Shown: positions 24,321 through 37,500 of the stretch, piece after piece
Layout: the number at the start of each line of letters is the position of its first letter
Position numbering within the stretch: position 1 is the first letter of the stretch
From: Blastobasis lacticolella
Lineage: Eukaryota; Arthropoda; Insecta; Lepidoptera; Blastobasidae
Direction of reading: 5' to 3'
Assembly: GCA_905147135.1 (NCBI GenBank)
Contig: LR990054.1
Location: 12,313,001-12,377,000 of the forward strand
Length of the DNA stretch: 64,000 bases
The notes under the pieces: generated by a model
The model's input: the letters and a program-made list of their open reading frames with translations, nothing else
Databases searched by the model: none
Told to the model about the DNA's origin: nothing
Position numbers and translations under genes: made by a program

Positions 24321-24949
24321 ACATTAATCCAAACATCCTTATCAACTTTCGCATTTGCGATATTACTAAAGATAGTACGAAAGAATCCAACGTCTCGCAA
24401 CCACTGCTGCAAACAGCAACCCCACATGTCATATTGTCCCACACAGACGCGCGATGGTCAGCAAACCAAATTACGTTCGAGTGGTCACCGCTCTAAACTA
24501 AGCTATGCTCTAACCCGATCAGGCATAATTTGTGACCAATTAGAATAATGGTCCGCAGCCAGTGATGTATGCGTGTGCTGATGTGGGAGAGCAGAGGTGC
24601 AGTGGAGAGGTTGTTTGTCGTACAGTTTCGTGAAACTGTTGACATGAATAGAAAAGCTATTTTTTCTTTTACTTGTGTTAAGAGCTTCATAGTTATTTTT
24701 ATATGAAAATAGTGATAACATTATTTCGACGTCGCTAATGTCATATTGTAACGAGCACCTATCATGTTTTCCTGTATAATTAAAAATTCTTGTGACATTG
24801 GTAACGTGTTCATATTCAAAGGAGACTGGGTAAGTATGTAGGGGAAGTGGACTATGGCCAAATAACAGCATCGGTGTTGTATTTACATTTAGCATCCTCA
24901 AATACATCCTTGTAGAGAAGGGCATCAAAATCAGACCGGCACTTACTTG

Positions 24950-25500
24950 GCACATTTTGTATCCCATACAAAATTGCATGCGTTTTTCTCAAAACTGCCG
25001 GGACCGATTTTGTTGTCGTGTGGCATAAGAACATAGCTGAAGGTGCTTAACCTATACGTTGTAACCATGTTGTTGCTGGTTCAAAGAATACGGCACTTGT
25101 CATACAACTGTGCGAAAGACATGCATTTTCTCAAAACTGCCGGGACCGATTTTGTTGTCGTGCAACATAAGAATAAACTTGAAAGTACTCTGAAACCATG
25201 TCGCTGCTGGTTCAAAGAATACGGAAATTGCCATACAAACATGTGAAAAATAAATGCTTTTTTCTCGAAACTCCCGAGACCGATTTTGGTGTTGTGCGGC
25301 ATAAGAACATAGTTGATGGTGCTCTATCTACACTTTGTAACTATGTCGCTGCTGGTACAAAGAATACGGCACTTGTCATACAAATGTCACAAATAAATGC
25401 ATTTTTTTCGAAACTGCCAGGACCGATTTTGATGTCATCTTGTACAAATATGCAGCTGAGGCACCCATAGGTCATCACCAGAAATCTGCTGGTTCATAGA
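24950..25500. repeat. tandem array, about 3.5 units of roughly 140 bp
   Basis: The anchor AAAACTGCCGGGACCGATTT recurs at 24991, 25133, 25267 (diverged) and 25410, giving spacings of 142, 134 and 143 bp. A second anchor (GGTTCAAAGAATACGGCAC) keeps the same period. The units also give several overlapping short ORFs on both strands with similar peptides (e.g. 24852-25034, 25081-25302, 25198-25470), which are not genes. Confidence 0.88.
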
Positions 25501-25567
25501 CCTCTTTTGCCCAGTCTCCTTTCAATGAGGGAACTTTTTTTTTATTATTGGCTTTCGAACCTGAATC

Positions 25568-25775
25568 ATCGGGCATCATCATCATCTACAGCCTGTAACA
25601 GTCTACTGCTGGACCTCCTCCACATAGTCGGTGGTATTTCCATAATCTCCGCGCTTAGCAGGCAGGTTCCAGTGTTGAAAACAGAACAGAAAGCTCTGCA
25701 GCTATTTTTCTTGTCTACTGTAGTTGTAACTTGTATTACTATGGTACTATTCTGCAGAATACCACAAGACCAAAA
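25568..25775 (-). mobile_element. R3 SINE-like element, diverged
   Basis: Minus-strand copy with CATCATCATCTACAGCCTG at the left, CTCCGCGCTTAGCAGG in the middle and AATACCACAAGACC at the right. The short ORF across it (25507-25782) is a repeat artefact. Confidence 0.7.
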
Positions 25776-28700
25776 GTTTTAGCATCAACTAATTATCAGC
25801 TCTACTCATTTTCCAGTTCATCGATGCATTGTTTGGGGAGGCGTCCGTCCGGTGGCAGACCGTCAATGTCGCCTGCAGTTTGTGTTTAGTTATTTAGTGC
25901 TCAGCCTAGACCTAGGCTGAAGGTTCAGACTAGACAGTCTAGATCTAATGGCCAGGATACAATGCACGCATCTACTATCGTGCTGTATGCTTTTAATAAA
26001 TAAATAGTCTTCGGTAAATGTTTGAATTTATTAAGCAAGGAAATAATTTCAGTAAAATTTATGTGTGAGAAAATTTAGTTTTCAGGTCACAGAATTTTTA
26101 GAACTCAATGCTAAGTTTTAGACGATAATTAAGATGGGCCAATGATAGTGAGGCTACCGTGAGCTGTCTTTCTGGATAATGTCAGGACACTCCATCAATT
26201 CCTCTCAATCTCTCGTGAACCCTCAGCTGTTTAGCCTCATCTGCCGAGAGCTATCGATCCGTCTTTGATTGGAAAAGAAAAATATTTTTGTTTCTCCACA
26301 ATAATGATAATTTATTTCAGAGTTTACTAACGAATCAACATATTTTAAACATCTATATGTGACAGCGTGTACGAATTACATAAGGAATATTTTACTTCCA
26401 TCTTTAGGTGTATCTATCTATTTGCATTCATCTGTGATTACACATTCCGTGCTTAACAACGTCCGAGTACCCTCGTCAGTGTTCGGCTAATTTATACCCG
26501 CATTTGTTTGACCAAAAAACGTTTAAATCCGCCAATTCAAAAACCCATGTCGACTTACCTCTTTCAGGTTGGAGATATATTACTATTCACTGTCGTTCCT
26601 ATCTGAGAGTTTTTAAACAACCATTTTTGAGACTCGCTTTTTCAACCTTTGAGTAATTTCAAAGGTTGGAAAAATCTATGCGACAATACGGTATTGCGGG
26701 TATGATGGTCTTGCGCCTCACAGCACGTGCTGAGTGGGTACCATTTGCGCTAGCCGCTGCGGCACCGACAGTGTCATGGGAGACTACAATATATTGTCTT
26801 TATTAAGATATTTTAAATGTTCATGTGTCCGTTGTCTGTAATTGTAACTGTAATTGTGTCGTGGTGTGCTATGTGTAATAAATGTATTTTCTTTCTTTCT
26901 TTAAAAGACCACATTGAGTGTTTCATATTATTATTCATATAAGGGTGCCACAAACTTATCTGATCCGGTGACGCCATTCTGAATTGTCATGTCAATGCCA
27001 ACAACGTTGTAAATAAGTTTGTTACAAATTAATATGTATCATAATATGAAACGCTAATGCCTTTTTAGATCCACTTTCCTAAATCTCTCATATTCAAGAT
27101 GCTTCATGCATAACTAACATATCATCTGTACAGACGACAATGCTATTTCTGAATATGTTCCAAACTAAAATGAAAACATCCAGTAGATAGGTACAAAGTT
27201 CGGCAGAACGCCATAGTCAGCAATTAACATGATACGTTTAATTACCCATGCATAAATTGTGAACAATATTGAGTGTTTACGAGTACAACTGTGTGTGAAG
27301 CGACGAATCAATATTGGCTGTCGGATACGGTAAACAATTTTGTAGATAATCCAATAAAAAATAACGAATTATTTGCTCTGCGCTGTTTTGTGGCTCAGTC
27401 ATTAGAAATGGAGACTAATATATTCCCATCCAGTGGCAGAAAAGCCACTGGTACTTACTAAAAACATTATTTATAGAGTATTTCTAGTATGAAAAGGATA
27501 TGTGTTCTAGTCTAGTCGCAGTGCCACAGCTACAGGTGTCTCAACTGAAGGATATCGATAAACCATCAGACCGGTAGTTTGGATTTGGAATTTGTATTAA
27601 TTAATTAGTACAGCTTTCATGCAATAAGCTCTACTTTTCACATGTTTTTTATGTACCGCAGGCCTTAATATATAAGGTCATAATTAAATTTTGATTACTG
27701 CGGTCACGGTCGGCTGATAATAAGTTTGATGTTCGCGTTAGAAAATATTTTGCAAAATGCTCTCTCTACTCACCAATTATTTATTTAAGAATTTATTGCA
27801 CTAAATAATTAGCATACAGATATTACAAAATAGACGACACAACAGGCAATACTTATTTCTAAGAAGAAATCTCTTCCAGCAGCCCTATAGAAGAGAGACG
27901 TGGTATGGTATTGTATAATACTGCATACGCCAGTAATTCCCCAATTTCATTGACAGACATCAAACCCTCTACAATCACTTCGTCACGCTCTAGCCGTCAA
28001 TATTCCATCAAGTTTGCATTCCATGTCCTGGCCATCATTCTCCAAGCAATTTCGCAGCTCCTGGCCATACCGGCCATAAATATCGCCAGCAAATACCCGC
28101 CAATCGCGCCCTCGCCCCATTTGTCGCGTTGCACCGCTAAATAATAACGCGCGAAACTTTATCGCTCTTATTTATTGACTCATTATGCGATAATTGCGCA
28201 CAGTAACGCCATAATGAGGAGTTTTGGGAGATTTTTCTTCGTTTTGCGAGTTCGGAACAAATTGTGCTTTTTTTGCTAATTCTAAAATCGCTATTCATTG
28301 AGTAAAGGGCGACTGTTCTCATTACAATATACACTCATACACGCAAATGTATCTATGAATGTGGAAAGACAAAAGAGGTGTGTCAGGACCGTGGCTTGTG
28401 TCACTCGATAGTCTCTGCTGAACCCTATCAATATCACCGGGCTTTTTAGGGACACTTTTTGTTAAACGAAACGTAAGTGCATAAATCGCAGTTAATCAAA
28501 CAAATGTTATATATGAAAATTAGCGTTTTCCATCAGTGAAGGTATCTCGTAAAAATACTAACAATATGAACTTCACGTTCTTTTTGCCATAACATAAAAG
28601 GCTATCCTACTATTGATCTCAAAGTCGTGTGAGGCCCTCCAAAGCCTGAATATAAAATTTACTTCCCTGCTATTAAGAACATCGAAATACCAAGCGACTC

Positions 28701-30639
28701 ATAATTCGCGTAGTCCAAACCACATTACGTCCACTCCCAAACTAAACGGTCCGCACCGTTCCGTTACACGGAAAATAGGCAACGAACCATTGAGAGGCTT
28801 TGTATCATTACGCCGAATATTGCCCGTAATATTCCCTAAGGTTTACCATTAAAACTATCGGGGAGAACTGTAACGCGGGTAATTTTCCCAATAATGGGTT
28901 AAAACTGCCCCATCCCGCTTGATTTGGCCGCAATTACGGGGAATTGAGTAACGTTTCCGCGACTCGTATAGGTATGTTGGTATAATAATATACCGTTTAT
29001 TTCAGGTAATATGTATTACAAAGTTTAAAACAATGTTAACAAGGTCATAAATTGCTAGGACTATCTTAAACAACGTGTTAGTACTTATTTTAGATTCTTT
29101 ATTTTCCTCGTAATATCCGGAATCGTAATCACTGGGGTATACCATTTCATTCTTTCAGGTACCAAGTATTTTGGCCATTAATGTTTAGGTCCCAAATTAC
29201 GATTATGAATAAAATGTCTTCCCAATGTGAAAGGAGGGACAATATTACAATTTCCATTTCCTTCTTGGACAAACTCACACACCGTCATGTAGTAATGCTT
29301 GTATTACCTATTCGCGTTAGAAGGTTGATAAGGACTTCATCTTTTAGTTACTCCGAAAAGATACATAATTCAAACTAGTTTCCTTATTCTTACAATTGGC
29401 TGAATTATAATTTTAATACGCCCGATTATTACGCTCAAATATTACAATTTATTTCAATTTTATAGTAGTTGAAGACTCTTTTAATAACTAATGGGCACCA
29501 GATACCTAGATTACGTATCCTCTCTACATACCATTTCTGCAAATAGCTACGCAACGGATAACCCAAAGTATCTGGAGACAGTCTGATAGTCTGATATTTG
29601 AGAGGCGGCGCCTAGGGACTGGCCAGTCCAGCCGTCTGTCGGTTCGTAATAGAACTTTCTAGCTACGTACCACAGATTAATTCGTTTTGCATTGCTTTGC
29701 TGGACTCAGACATGGTTGGTCGTATTGAAATATCTAGGAAGTTATATTATGTATTAAGTGAGTATCGAGTATTATCAAGCAAGGTATCTATTTAAGATAA
29801 GTAAGTACAGTTACAGGTATGAGACACATCATCTTAAGGCTTCACAGCGACAACGTATCTGCGAATCTGCGACATTTCTGTTACTTAAAAATTAAGTGCT
29901 TGAATCGTGTTGTCTCTACTCTGTAAGCTATTTGCTCACATGAAATTAAAAGTGATATGTCGGACTATGAATAATTCGAATGCCATGTGGACCGAGATAT
30001 CGGCTAATCCATAATTACCTATTACTGTCTAATGAATTATATCGACTCTCTTTTATGTATTGTTAGTATTTTTATTATAATCATACAATTATCGTCATCC
30101 TTGTCTACTGGAAGACATCTTAATACAAATAGTCGCTTCCAAAGCAGTACACAACAAACGGTCTTGGACTATACCTTAACATCAGATCGTCATTCTACCG
30201 TCCATTTTAATCCGAAATCCATTTTCGTATAACTTCAAAACAACATTACCAACACCATCCACTCCTAAATAAAAAAAGCCGGCGACAAATTTTCTTCTAC
30301 AAAAATTATGCATGAAGCAATGTTATTCAATGAAGTGCGCGAAACTCTGGCACGCCCTGCGACCTGGTGAATTTTTAAAGCCGCCTTGTCTCGACGGCAT
30401 GAAATTCATTACAGCAGCCACGTAAAAACATCCACCCTCTTTGTTTAAACGCAAAATCACAATAAACTTGCTCGTGTAATGGCCTATGCATTTTTAGGAG
30501 CCGGGCCCGGCGTCATTTTAATCTGCGGAGGCATTTTGGTGGCGTACTCTTGGTATTTACTTTAGGGTAACTTGTGGATATTCTACTTTGTCTGTAGGAG
30601 TATTTATGTTACGAGGTAGTTTTCGTTTCCTTTGTTTAT
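25776..30639. other. intergenic; few repeats, candidate conserved patches
   Basis: Apart from the retroelement end at 26690-26905 and a hairpin at 26637-26672 (TTTTTCAACCTTTGA arms), this 5 kb shows little repeat content. GC-richer patches lie at 27960-28140, 28730-28950 and 30330-30560. No coding signal I trust. Confidence 0.3.
26690..26905 (+). repeat. probable retroelement 3' end with TTTC tail
   Basis: The stretch ends AATAAATGTATTTTCTTTCTTTCTTT-like (26878-26903), i.e. a poly(A)-signal-like hexamer followed by a short tetranucleotide tail, after a GTGTCGTGGTGTGCTATGTG block. This looks like the 3' end of a retroposed element. Family not identified. Confidence 0.4.
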
Positions 30640-30870
30640 TATTGGAATAGCTAGGCATTTGCCCGCCGCCTCACCTGGTTGTGAGTGACGATGCGGTCGA
30701 TAATGGAGCATGCCTGTCTAGGAACAGCCTATTCACTCTGGCTTTGAAAGCGTCAAGATTATAATGATCAGCACACACTCGCGGGTAATGCGTTCTATTC
30801 CCTGGCTGTACGCATTATAAAGGTTCAACTAAAGCAGCTCGTTGTTTTGCAAGGGGCAAACGAACTACCA
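30640..30870 (-). repeat. interspersed repeat F (LINE-derived, likely)
   Basis: Holds GTGACGATGCGGTCGATAATG, GAGCATGCCTGTCTAGGAAC and 'ATTCCCTGGC' blocks that I know as a common lepidopteran repeat. Short related pieces lie at 35683-35760 (reverse) and 23695-23760 (reverse). Confidence 0.5.
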
Positions 30871-30984
30871 AACGAAATTAATATTTCATTAATACTCTGA
30901 TTCTATTCGGCCTTCTCGTGTGAGTAATATACAAGATTACTTTTAATGAGTAAGTAAGATAACAAAACATTGACCACACCTCTC

Positions 30985-31175
30985 ACTAACCTAACCGACA
31001 GAAAAAGTCGGATAATCGCCGACCAAGTTCGTTTAAACTAGCTTTCAAATAGAGAAATCGCATCCAAATCGGTCCACCCGTTCGGGAGCTTCAATACCAA
31101 AGACAGACACACAAAGCCTCAGATACACATGTCAAACTCATAACCCCTCTTTTTTCGTCGTATATTAATAAATGG
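30985..31175 (+). repeat. interspersed repeat D
   Basis: AACCGACAGAAAAAGTCGGAT, ATCGGTCCACCCGTTCGGGAG and ACACACAAAGCCTCAGATAC blocks also occur at 51345-51560 and (more diverged) at 47630-47830. Class unknown. Confidence 0.6.
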
Positions 31176-31611
31176 TACGGTCACGACCACAAATCAAATC
31201 GCGCTAAAATAGGTACGCCCGCGCAACCGGCAGAAACTTTTTGCCCTTTAATAACGAAGCCAACAACTATAACTAATCAAATTTCTTGTTGGATCATATC
31301 CTCTGGGATGCAACGTCGGGAATAAGGATCAAAGTTGTCGCTAACGCAATTTGGGGAGACGGATTAGTTTCGGCCAGAGCGGGTGGCCGGCTACCTGCGT
31401 TTTGGATATTGCTTTTAATTATAATAATCAAGTTATGTTGAAAGTTTAGTGGGTAAATTGTAGGTAATCTCGAAATTATTAGGAAGATGATTGAGATGTT
31501 TCTCTTTAATATAAGATTGTATTATTTAGGTTTTGGAATTCAAATGGCGCATCTCGTTTTATAGTGCCTTTATATTTGTACTATATTTGTGTTTTTATTA
31601 TTTGTGTTGTT

Positions 31612-31832
31612 AGCTAGCTGTGTGGTGTCCGTCAGAGTAGAATAGCACCACCCCTTACACTCGTGGGTGTCGTACAAGGCGGCTAATGTTTTCGAGGCAA
31701 AAGATCGTCCGTAGGCTGGAAAATGAGCAGCAGCGTTTTACATTGTTATATTTATAACCCTGCGACCATCAACCCGCCTGCAAAGTGTAAAAATTATGGC
31801 AATAACCTCGTTTGAAGTTAATAAAGGCAACC
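31612..31832 (+). mobile_element. R3 SINE-like element, 3' end missing
   Basis: Plus-strand copy: TGTGGTGTCCGTCAGAGTAG, GAAAATGAGCAGCAGCG and AATTATGGCAATAACCTCG. It lacks the final GATGATGA end. Confidence 0.75.
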
Positions 31833-32372
31833 CCTGCTAGTAATTCTAAAGTTCTGACAATATTAGCAAAGATAAAATTTTTTTTTGCAAACGTCCAAAC
31901 CAAAATTGGAGTACATCCAAAGTGAAATCAAACTACCCATATTGAGACCAAAACTAACCATCCACCCCTATAAAATATTAAAGAGGCAACCTCCTCAAAC
32001 ATCCGACCCCTATGTAATTACCCTCAGGTACCAAACCGATAGATAATGTCACTCCTTAAACATTAAAGCGATCGGACTCCGAGGACATTCGGAGATACAA
32101 CTTTGAAATTGGATGCTCGTATGAATATTAGAAAATGTTATTTCGATTGGATTGCACGGGGGTCTCGTTGGTATAAGATTTGCATACTGGATCGGCCACA
32201 AAATTTTATATTAAATTGTATTATTCGGAGATATTTTATTAATGTTGTTATGTTTCAATAGAGAGTAGCAACAGTAGAGCACGTTATCTACAAGTATTAC
32301 CTACATATATGTAAATATATTGACTTAATATGCGTTTAAGGATTTGGTGTAAACCGCCCTTAATGTATAATT

Positions 32373-32625
32373 TGACGACCTGAGTGGTTCAGTGGTCAAC
32401 ACGCAAGAGGTCCCGGGTTCGATTCCCGGCCGGGCAGAAATTTAAATGATGAATTTTTATTTCTGTTACGGGTCTGGGTGTTATATGTATAATAAGTATG
32501 TATTTAAAAGTATTTAAGTAATATATCAGTTATCTAGCACCCATAGTATAAGCTTTGCTTAGTTTGGGGCTAGATGGCGCTGTGTGAATTTCTACACGAA
32601 TATTTATTTTATGTATTTATTATTT
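32373..32625 (+). mobile_element. SINE family 2 copy
   Basis: Plus strand. The tRNA-like head TGACGACCTGAGTGGTTCAG leads to a perfect B-box arm (CCGGGTTCGATTCCCGG), then a body with GGTCTGGGTGTTATATG and GGGGCTAGATGGCGCTGTGTG. It ends in TATTTATTTTATGTATTTATT. A stretch of the anticodon region present in the other copies is deleted here. Confidence 0.87.
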
Positions 32626-33021
32626 ACACAAATTTAAAGAAGAATCTCAATGCCTAAATAAACAACGTGTTAAATCAAAACTCAGCTGAGTGCTGATCAA
32701 TGAATCTCGTTTTAAGTTGCCTGAACGCAATGAAAGTGAAACACTGACTTAAAACCAGTTTTAATACTAGATTCATCACTGAGTAATGTTCTGTATTACA
32801 GACCTTAAATATTTTAGACTGTAATGTAACTATCCGCCTGTTAAACCAGTCGCATTTAATATGGACACTTGTCAAACGGTTCGAACATCCACAGGATGTG
32901 TTGAACAATATTGAATTGAAACCAAATTATATTATAACGTCCATTATTTTGGAGAGCACTTTAATGTGACATATATGCAGTCTATTTTTCTATACGTTGC
33001 GAAATGATGAAAATGTTGTTA

Positions 33022-33130
33022 GTATTTAAGTAAATTATCAGTTTTCGAACACCCATAAAACCCAGCTTTGATCACTTTGTGGCTAGATGGCGCCATGTGA
33101 ATTGCCCAAGCATATTTATTTATTTAATTT
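33022..33130 (+). mobile_element. SINE family 2, 3' fragment
   Basis: Plus strand, 5'-truncated copy of the same subfamily as 22668-22760 (GTGGCTAGATGGCGCCATGTG, TTGCCCAAGCATATTTATTT). It lies 400 bp from the copy at 32373. Confidence 0.78.
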
Positions 33131-33971
33131 CTTATATATTTATGTACAACATTTATAAAGCAAAAATATTGAATATTTTGTCTCGAAAATTTTTGTTGTG
33201 CCCGTGAATTAAATAAAAGAATATTAAATGTATAATAGACTGGTATATATTTTTAGCTCTGAGATAAAAGATATACCTAAAGTCTAGTTAGACTATACCC
33301 TGTCCCAATGTAGTTAGCAAGGACGTCGAATAAGGCTCTGCAAATGCGACTGTCGCCTGACCTTTTGGGATTTGCCTGCGGCACTATTTGCTTTGAGCCA
33401 GAACTATCTCCCGGTCCAATATTTGCGTACGTGTGCTCGTTACTCACTGTAACCACATAAATGAATAATTTCTGGGTTTTGTGGGTTCTGGTGGTTCTTT
33501 AAGCTCTTCTTTAGTGTGCTAGTAGACAGATACGAGTAGTATCTGTCTGTAATTTTAAGCTCTTAATCATTACTGAAAATCCCTCACAGAATAAAAACAT
33601 TATATCAATAGACAATCAGAATGTTTTTGTTCAAATTGTATCTGAAGACAGTCCTTTATCCGTTTTGGTAGTTTAGTATAAATTTGAATTGCAATATAGA
33701 ATACATTATATCTATATATATTAACTCTGGCTGGTGGTAGATAAAGTTGTCCTAAGGTATGTATTCGTACATTTGTGTTACTTGCAAAAAGCTTGGTGTG
33801 TGCAATTGGACTACCTATGATCTAGAATAGGCAACAACTTATTGATAAAGGCAAGCGGTATTTCTCGCCCATAACAACTACATATATTTAATTCGGAGTA
33901 CTTTTTTGTTACGAAATATGCGAAGGAATTAGATCTGTTAATTTTGGATACAGTTGTCGATAAACATACGT

Positions 33972-34189
33972 TGTGCTTTCGCGCATGAGGGCCCGGGGTC
34001 CGCCTTGACCATGATCCAGAATTTGGTACATCAAAAAACTACAGTGGGGCGACTAACATCTGACCTCCGTGACTCTGCTACCAGGGGCACCAGACCCGAT
34101 TGGATCATGGTTACACATTCAGTCGCCTGAATGTGCAAGTCTCACCACAATGTCTTCCCTCACCGTAACAGCATCGGTTAGCATTTAAC
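33972..34189 (-). mobile_element. SINE family 1 copy, tail half (split by a SINE 2 insertion)
   Basis: Minus-strand SINE 1 body from the GCGCATGAGGGCCCGGGGTCC block to 'GCATTTAACTAA'. It is then interrupted by a SINE 2 copy, and its missing head reappears at 34463-34575. Confidence 0.82.
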
Positions 34190-34462
34190 TAATAAATAAA
34201 TAAATAAAAATAAAATAAATAATCGTGGACAAATTCACACAGCGCCATCTAGCCCCAAACTAAGCAAAGCTTGTGTTATGGGTGCTAGATAACTGATAAA
34301 CTACTTATATACTTTTAAATACGTACTTATTATACATAGAACACCCAGACCCGAACAGAAATTAAAATTCATCATTTCAATTTCTGCCCGGCCGGGAATC
34401 GAACCCGGGACCTTTTGCGTGACAGACCTGCATGTTGAACACTGAACCACTCAGGTCGTCAC
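34190..34462 (-). mobile_element. SINE family 2 copy inserted inside a SINE 1
   Basis: A minus-strand copy. At the left is a TAAATAAA-type tail; then the conserved block CACACAGCGCCATCTAGCCC; then at the right the tRNA-like head with B box (GGGAATCGAACCCGGGACC on the plus strand) and an A-box region (ACCACTCAGGTCGTC). It is longer in the head than the copy at 32373-32625. Confidence 0.85.
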
Positions 34463-34575
34463 ATACATATACTTAACTCGTAAAAGAGTCATAGGCACAT
34501 AGCCGCAGTGGGATTCAAACCTGGTACCTCTTGCTTACAAGTCGGATACATTAACCACCCAGCGACCATCGCTCA
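34463..34575 (-). mobile_element. SINE family 1 copy, tRNA-head half
   Basis: Continues the SINE 1 interrupted at 34189: 'CTCGTAAAAGAGTCATAGGCACATAGCCGCAG'-like body followed by a degenerate tRNA-like head (GGTACCTCTTGCTTACAAG, ending CCACCCAGCGACCATCGC). Together with 33972-34189 it makes one nearly complete element. Confidence 0.8.
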
Positions 34576-37500
34576 ATCGTCGTTGACCGTATCTTGACAC
34601 TCACATTATTACACTTATGTAACAGAAAAATTAATACATAATTTTCCGAGGTTCCGCAAACTCACCAAACAAAAGCACCTAAGCCTCAGCAAATACCTTG
34701 AATGATCCGAAAAAACCGCGAACAAAGGGATGATATATCAAAATAAATTAAGCATAAGACAGTCACCGGAGAGTCGCGGTAGTCAAATATTTACACTGGG
34801 GTCGGAGAGCGAATGTTACGGATGGCATTATGCTGAATAACGAAGCGTAGCTTGTAGCAGACATGCAAAATTGTACAGGTGGTTGGTGCGCAGGCCACAC
34901 GGACTTGTCTAACTGAAGTTACCTGAGATTGCAGAAGCTTTTTATGTAACTGTGATAATCGTTCCTCATAATATTTTATATATTACATAAATTTTTTTTT
35001 GCAGAAAATCAATAATTTCTATTAAATTAATAACAGCAATTTTTTCTTTTAGGAATAGGAATTTCATTCAAGGAAGGAAATTGTGGGCCAAAATTTAACT
35101 TTACATTATATTTCAATCGCTAAATCGAAACAAATTAATATAGGCTTATTGTTATTGGCTTTACATTTATGTTAATTGTTATTGTCACTATAGTTTAAGA
35201 GCATTGTAAGAAAATAAAAATCGGTTAGCAAATAATATAAATAAATAAAATCACCCAATGCTTTGTCTCGCAATGTACCTTACATGTATTATATTATCCC
35301 TGTGGACGTAGACACTCATGAGCTGGGTAAATCTCATGTGAAAACCTTGTGCGATCCATCATCGTCCCGACCACTGTACGAATACGAGAAAAGAATCACC
35401 CACCGAGACGAAGAAACGAACCATGCTAACAAGGGTAACTTATATTTGATCTTTGCGCACATAATATTAGTATTGTGGATTTCACTGAGCATATTTATTT
35501 TGTTTTAGGTACTTAGTAGCTTTAGTTGCCAATTCTATTTGAAAGAGCGCGCTTTTCGCGTTCAATTGTTTACTTAATTGTATTCAGAAACTTCAAAAGC
35601 ATACATACTACATTAGTTGTGTTTATTTTTGATACCATTTACAAAAATGTAAAGTCACGGCAATATGAACGCCTTCAACGCTAGACTAGGCTATTCCTAG
35701 ACAGGCATGCTCCATCTTCGGCCGCAGCAAATGCCAATGTAAAATGTCAAATGCCAGAATAGTCTAAATTAAAATAGTAGTTTATGCAACTGTCATATAA
35801 AAGGGGGTATTAAAACATGAGTGTCTGTTTATCATACAAGGCGTAGCCGAGTATGATAATAGTTTGACACGAGTGTTTTAATACCTAATTATATGCAGTT
35901 GCATACACTACTTTATCTACACTCATATTTTTATGTTAAAATATCGTACCTATAATTTTCTCAACTTTGCTGGAAGTAAGCTGCAAGTCAGTTCTGTTGT
36001 ATCTACGCGTCGAGGATATCAAGCGGCGGGAAATTCACTTAATTACTTTCACATTTAACTATTTATTTGCTTCAGACAAGAACAAACATTCACAAACACA
36101 AATTAAAAATTAGAAAAAATATTCTGTTTAGCGGGAAAATAATTACACAGAATATAAACAGGAAAATTTGAATTTGTCAAAGACATTTAGGTATTCAGCC
36201 TACATTTCGCCGTGTCCCGGCGCCCGACAAAAAATTAAAAAATATAAGTGTTGCATAATGATTAAAAAGTTATTTTACGATACAGCTGTCATGAAAATAG
36301 TATGGGAAATGCTGTATCATAAAGTAATTTTTTTAAATTTTATAGACTGGGGTGAAAAAAGTGTAACCTTAAACAACTGTTTTCGAATATGAAATTCGAA
36401 CATTACGATATAAGTGTAGATAAAAATAATTAAAGAACACCCAACATTGTACGAATACAATAATCTGGCTAGCTTGTTTGCCAGATTGAGATTCACTTGA
36501 AAACAATTTGAAACATACGGTGTTCGAGAAGTAAAAACAAGGTTTCGAAATGTTCCTGACACAATCAGAGATTTTAAAAACATTCCTAAACAAATTGCAT
36601 CAAAACGAAACCTTTTGCACTATTTGTAAATGACAGTGTAGTTTAGTGTAGTACTTTTAGTGGTATATAAGTATGGTATAACAGTGCAACAGACGTGCAC
36701 GCGCCGTTGCTGCAACGGAACATTCACAACGCGCAGATTTGGACACACCAAAATAGACTTAAAAGTTTCACCTCACCAATATGCAAATTATTCGCCCACA
36801 CTCACTCCCCGAGGATCGAAGGAAATTGTCTCCTCTCCACAACGCTCCTTTTGTTTTAAAGGATGCAAGTGCGGTGCGTATGCACTTAATATTCATTAAT
36901 TCCGATTACAAAATGAGCACGCACTCTTCCGCTCCGTTGGCGGCGCAGATTTGAGTGCGGTTTTGTTTATGTGACGTTTATACGCCGGCATAACACTTGA
37001 GGTTGAGGTTGTATTTTGTTTTTAGTGACGGGTTGAGGGTGTGATTGGAAGTTTGAGTGCTTGTTTAGCTACTGGTGGTGGGGAGTTTGCTGTGTGATTT
37101 CAATCAGATGAGGAGGATATATATAGAAGGTTGAAAAAGTTATCGTAGTGTTCGAGCCCGTGGGTTTCGTATTATATTGCACTAACTGCAAGGGGCATAA
37201 AATCAGCATAACTGACGTCCAGTTTCTGAAACGCTTGTCAATGTTAATAATCGGTTTAAACTCTTTTCGTCTCTGTTTTTAACTCACCATAGATACGGTT
37301 GACGGATTTTAATTGATGATTAACAATAGATTAACGTACGAAAAACTGGCCGTAAGTGTTTTCATGCTTCTCAGATCCCAGAATCAAATGAGTGTCAAGA
37401 TCAAGCAAATTAAGGTCAAACTTTTAGTAATGGGTTTTACCCAGACCTCAAAAAAATTAACATAGTATATTGATTTCCGTCTTGAATATATTGTCGTCAC

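Noticed and set aside
24503..25470. Cluster of overlapping ORFs up to 158 codons on both strands
   Set aside because: From about 24850 on they read the roughly 140 bp tandem array, so similar peptides appear on both strands; the remainder (24503-24850) has no recognisable domain.
23127..25500. Possible CRISPR-like array
   Set aside because: The only repeats are a GT microsatellite and about 140 bp tandem units; no short uniform repeats with unique spacers occur, and the DNA is eukaryotic.
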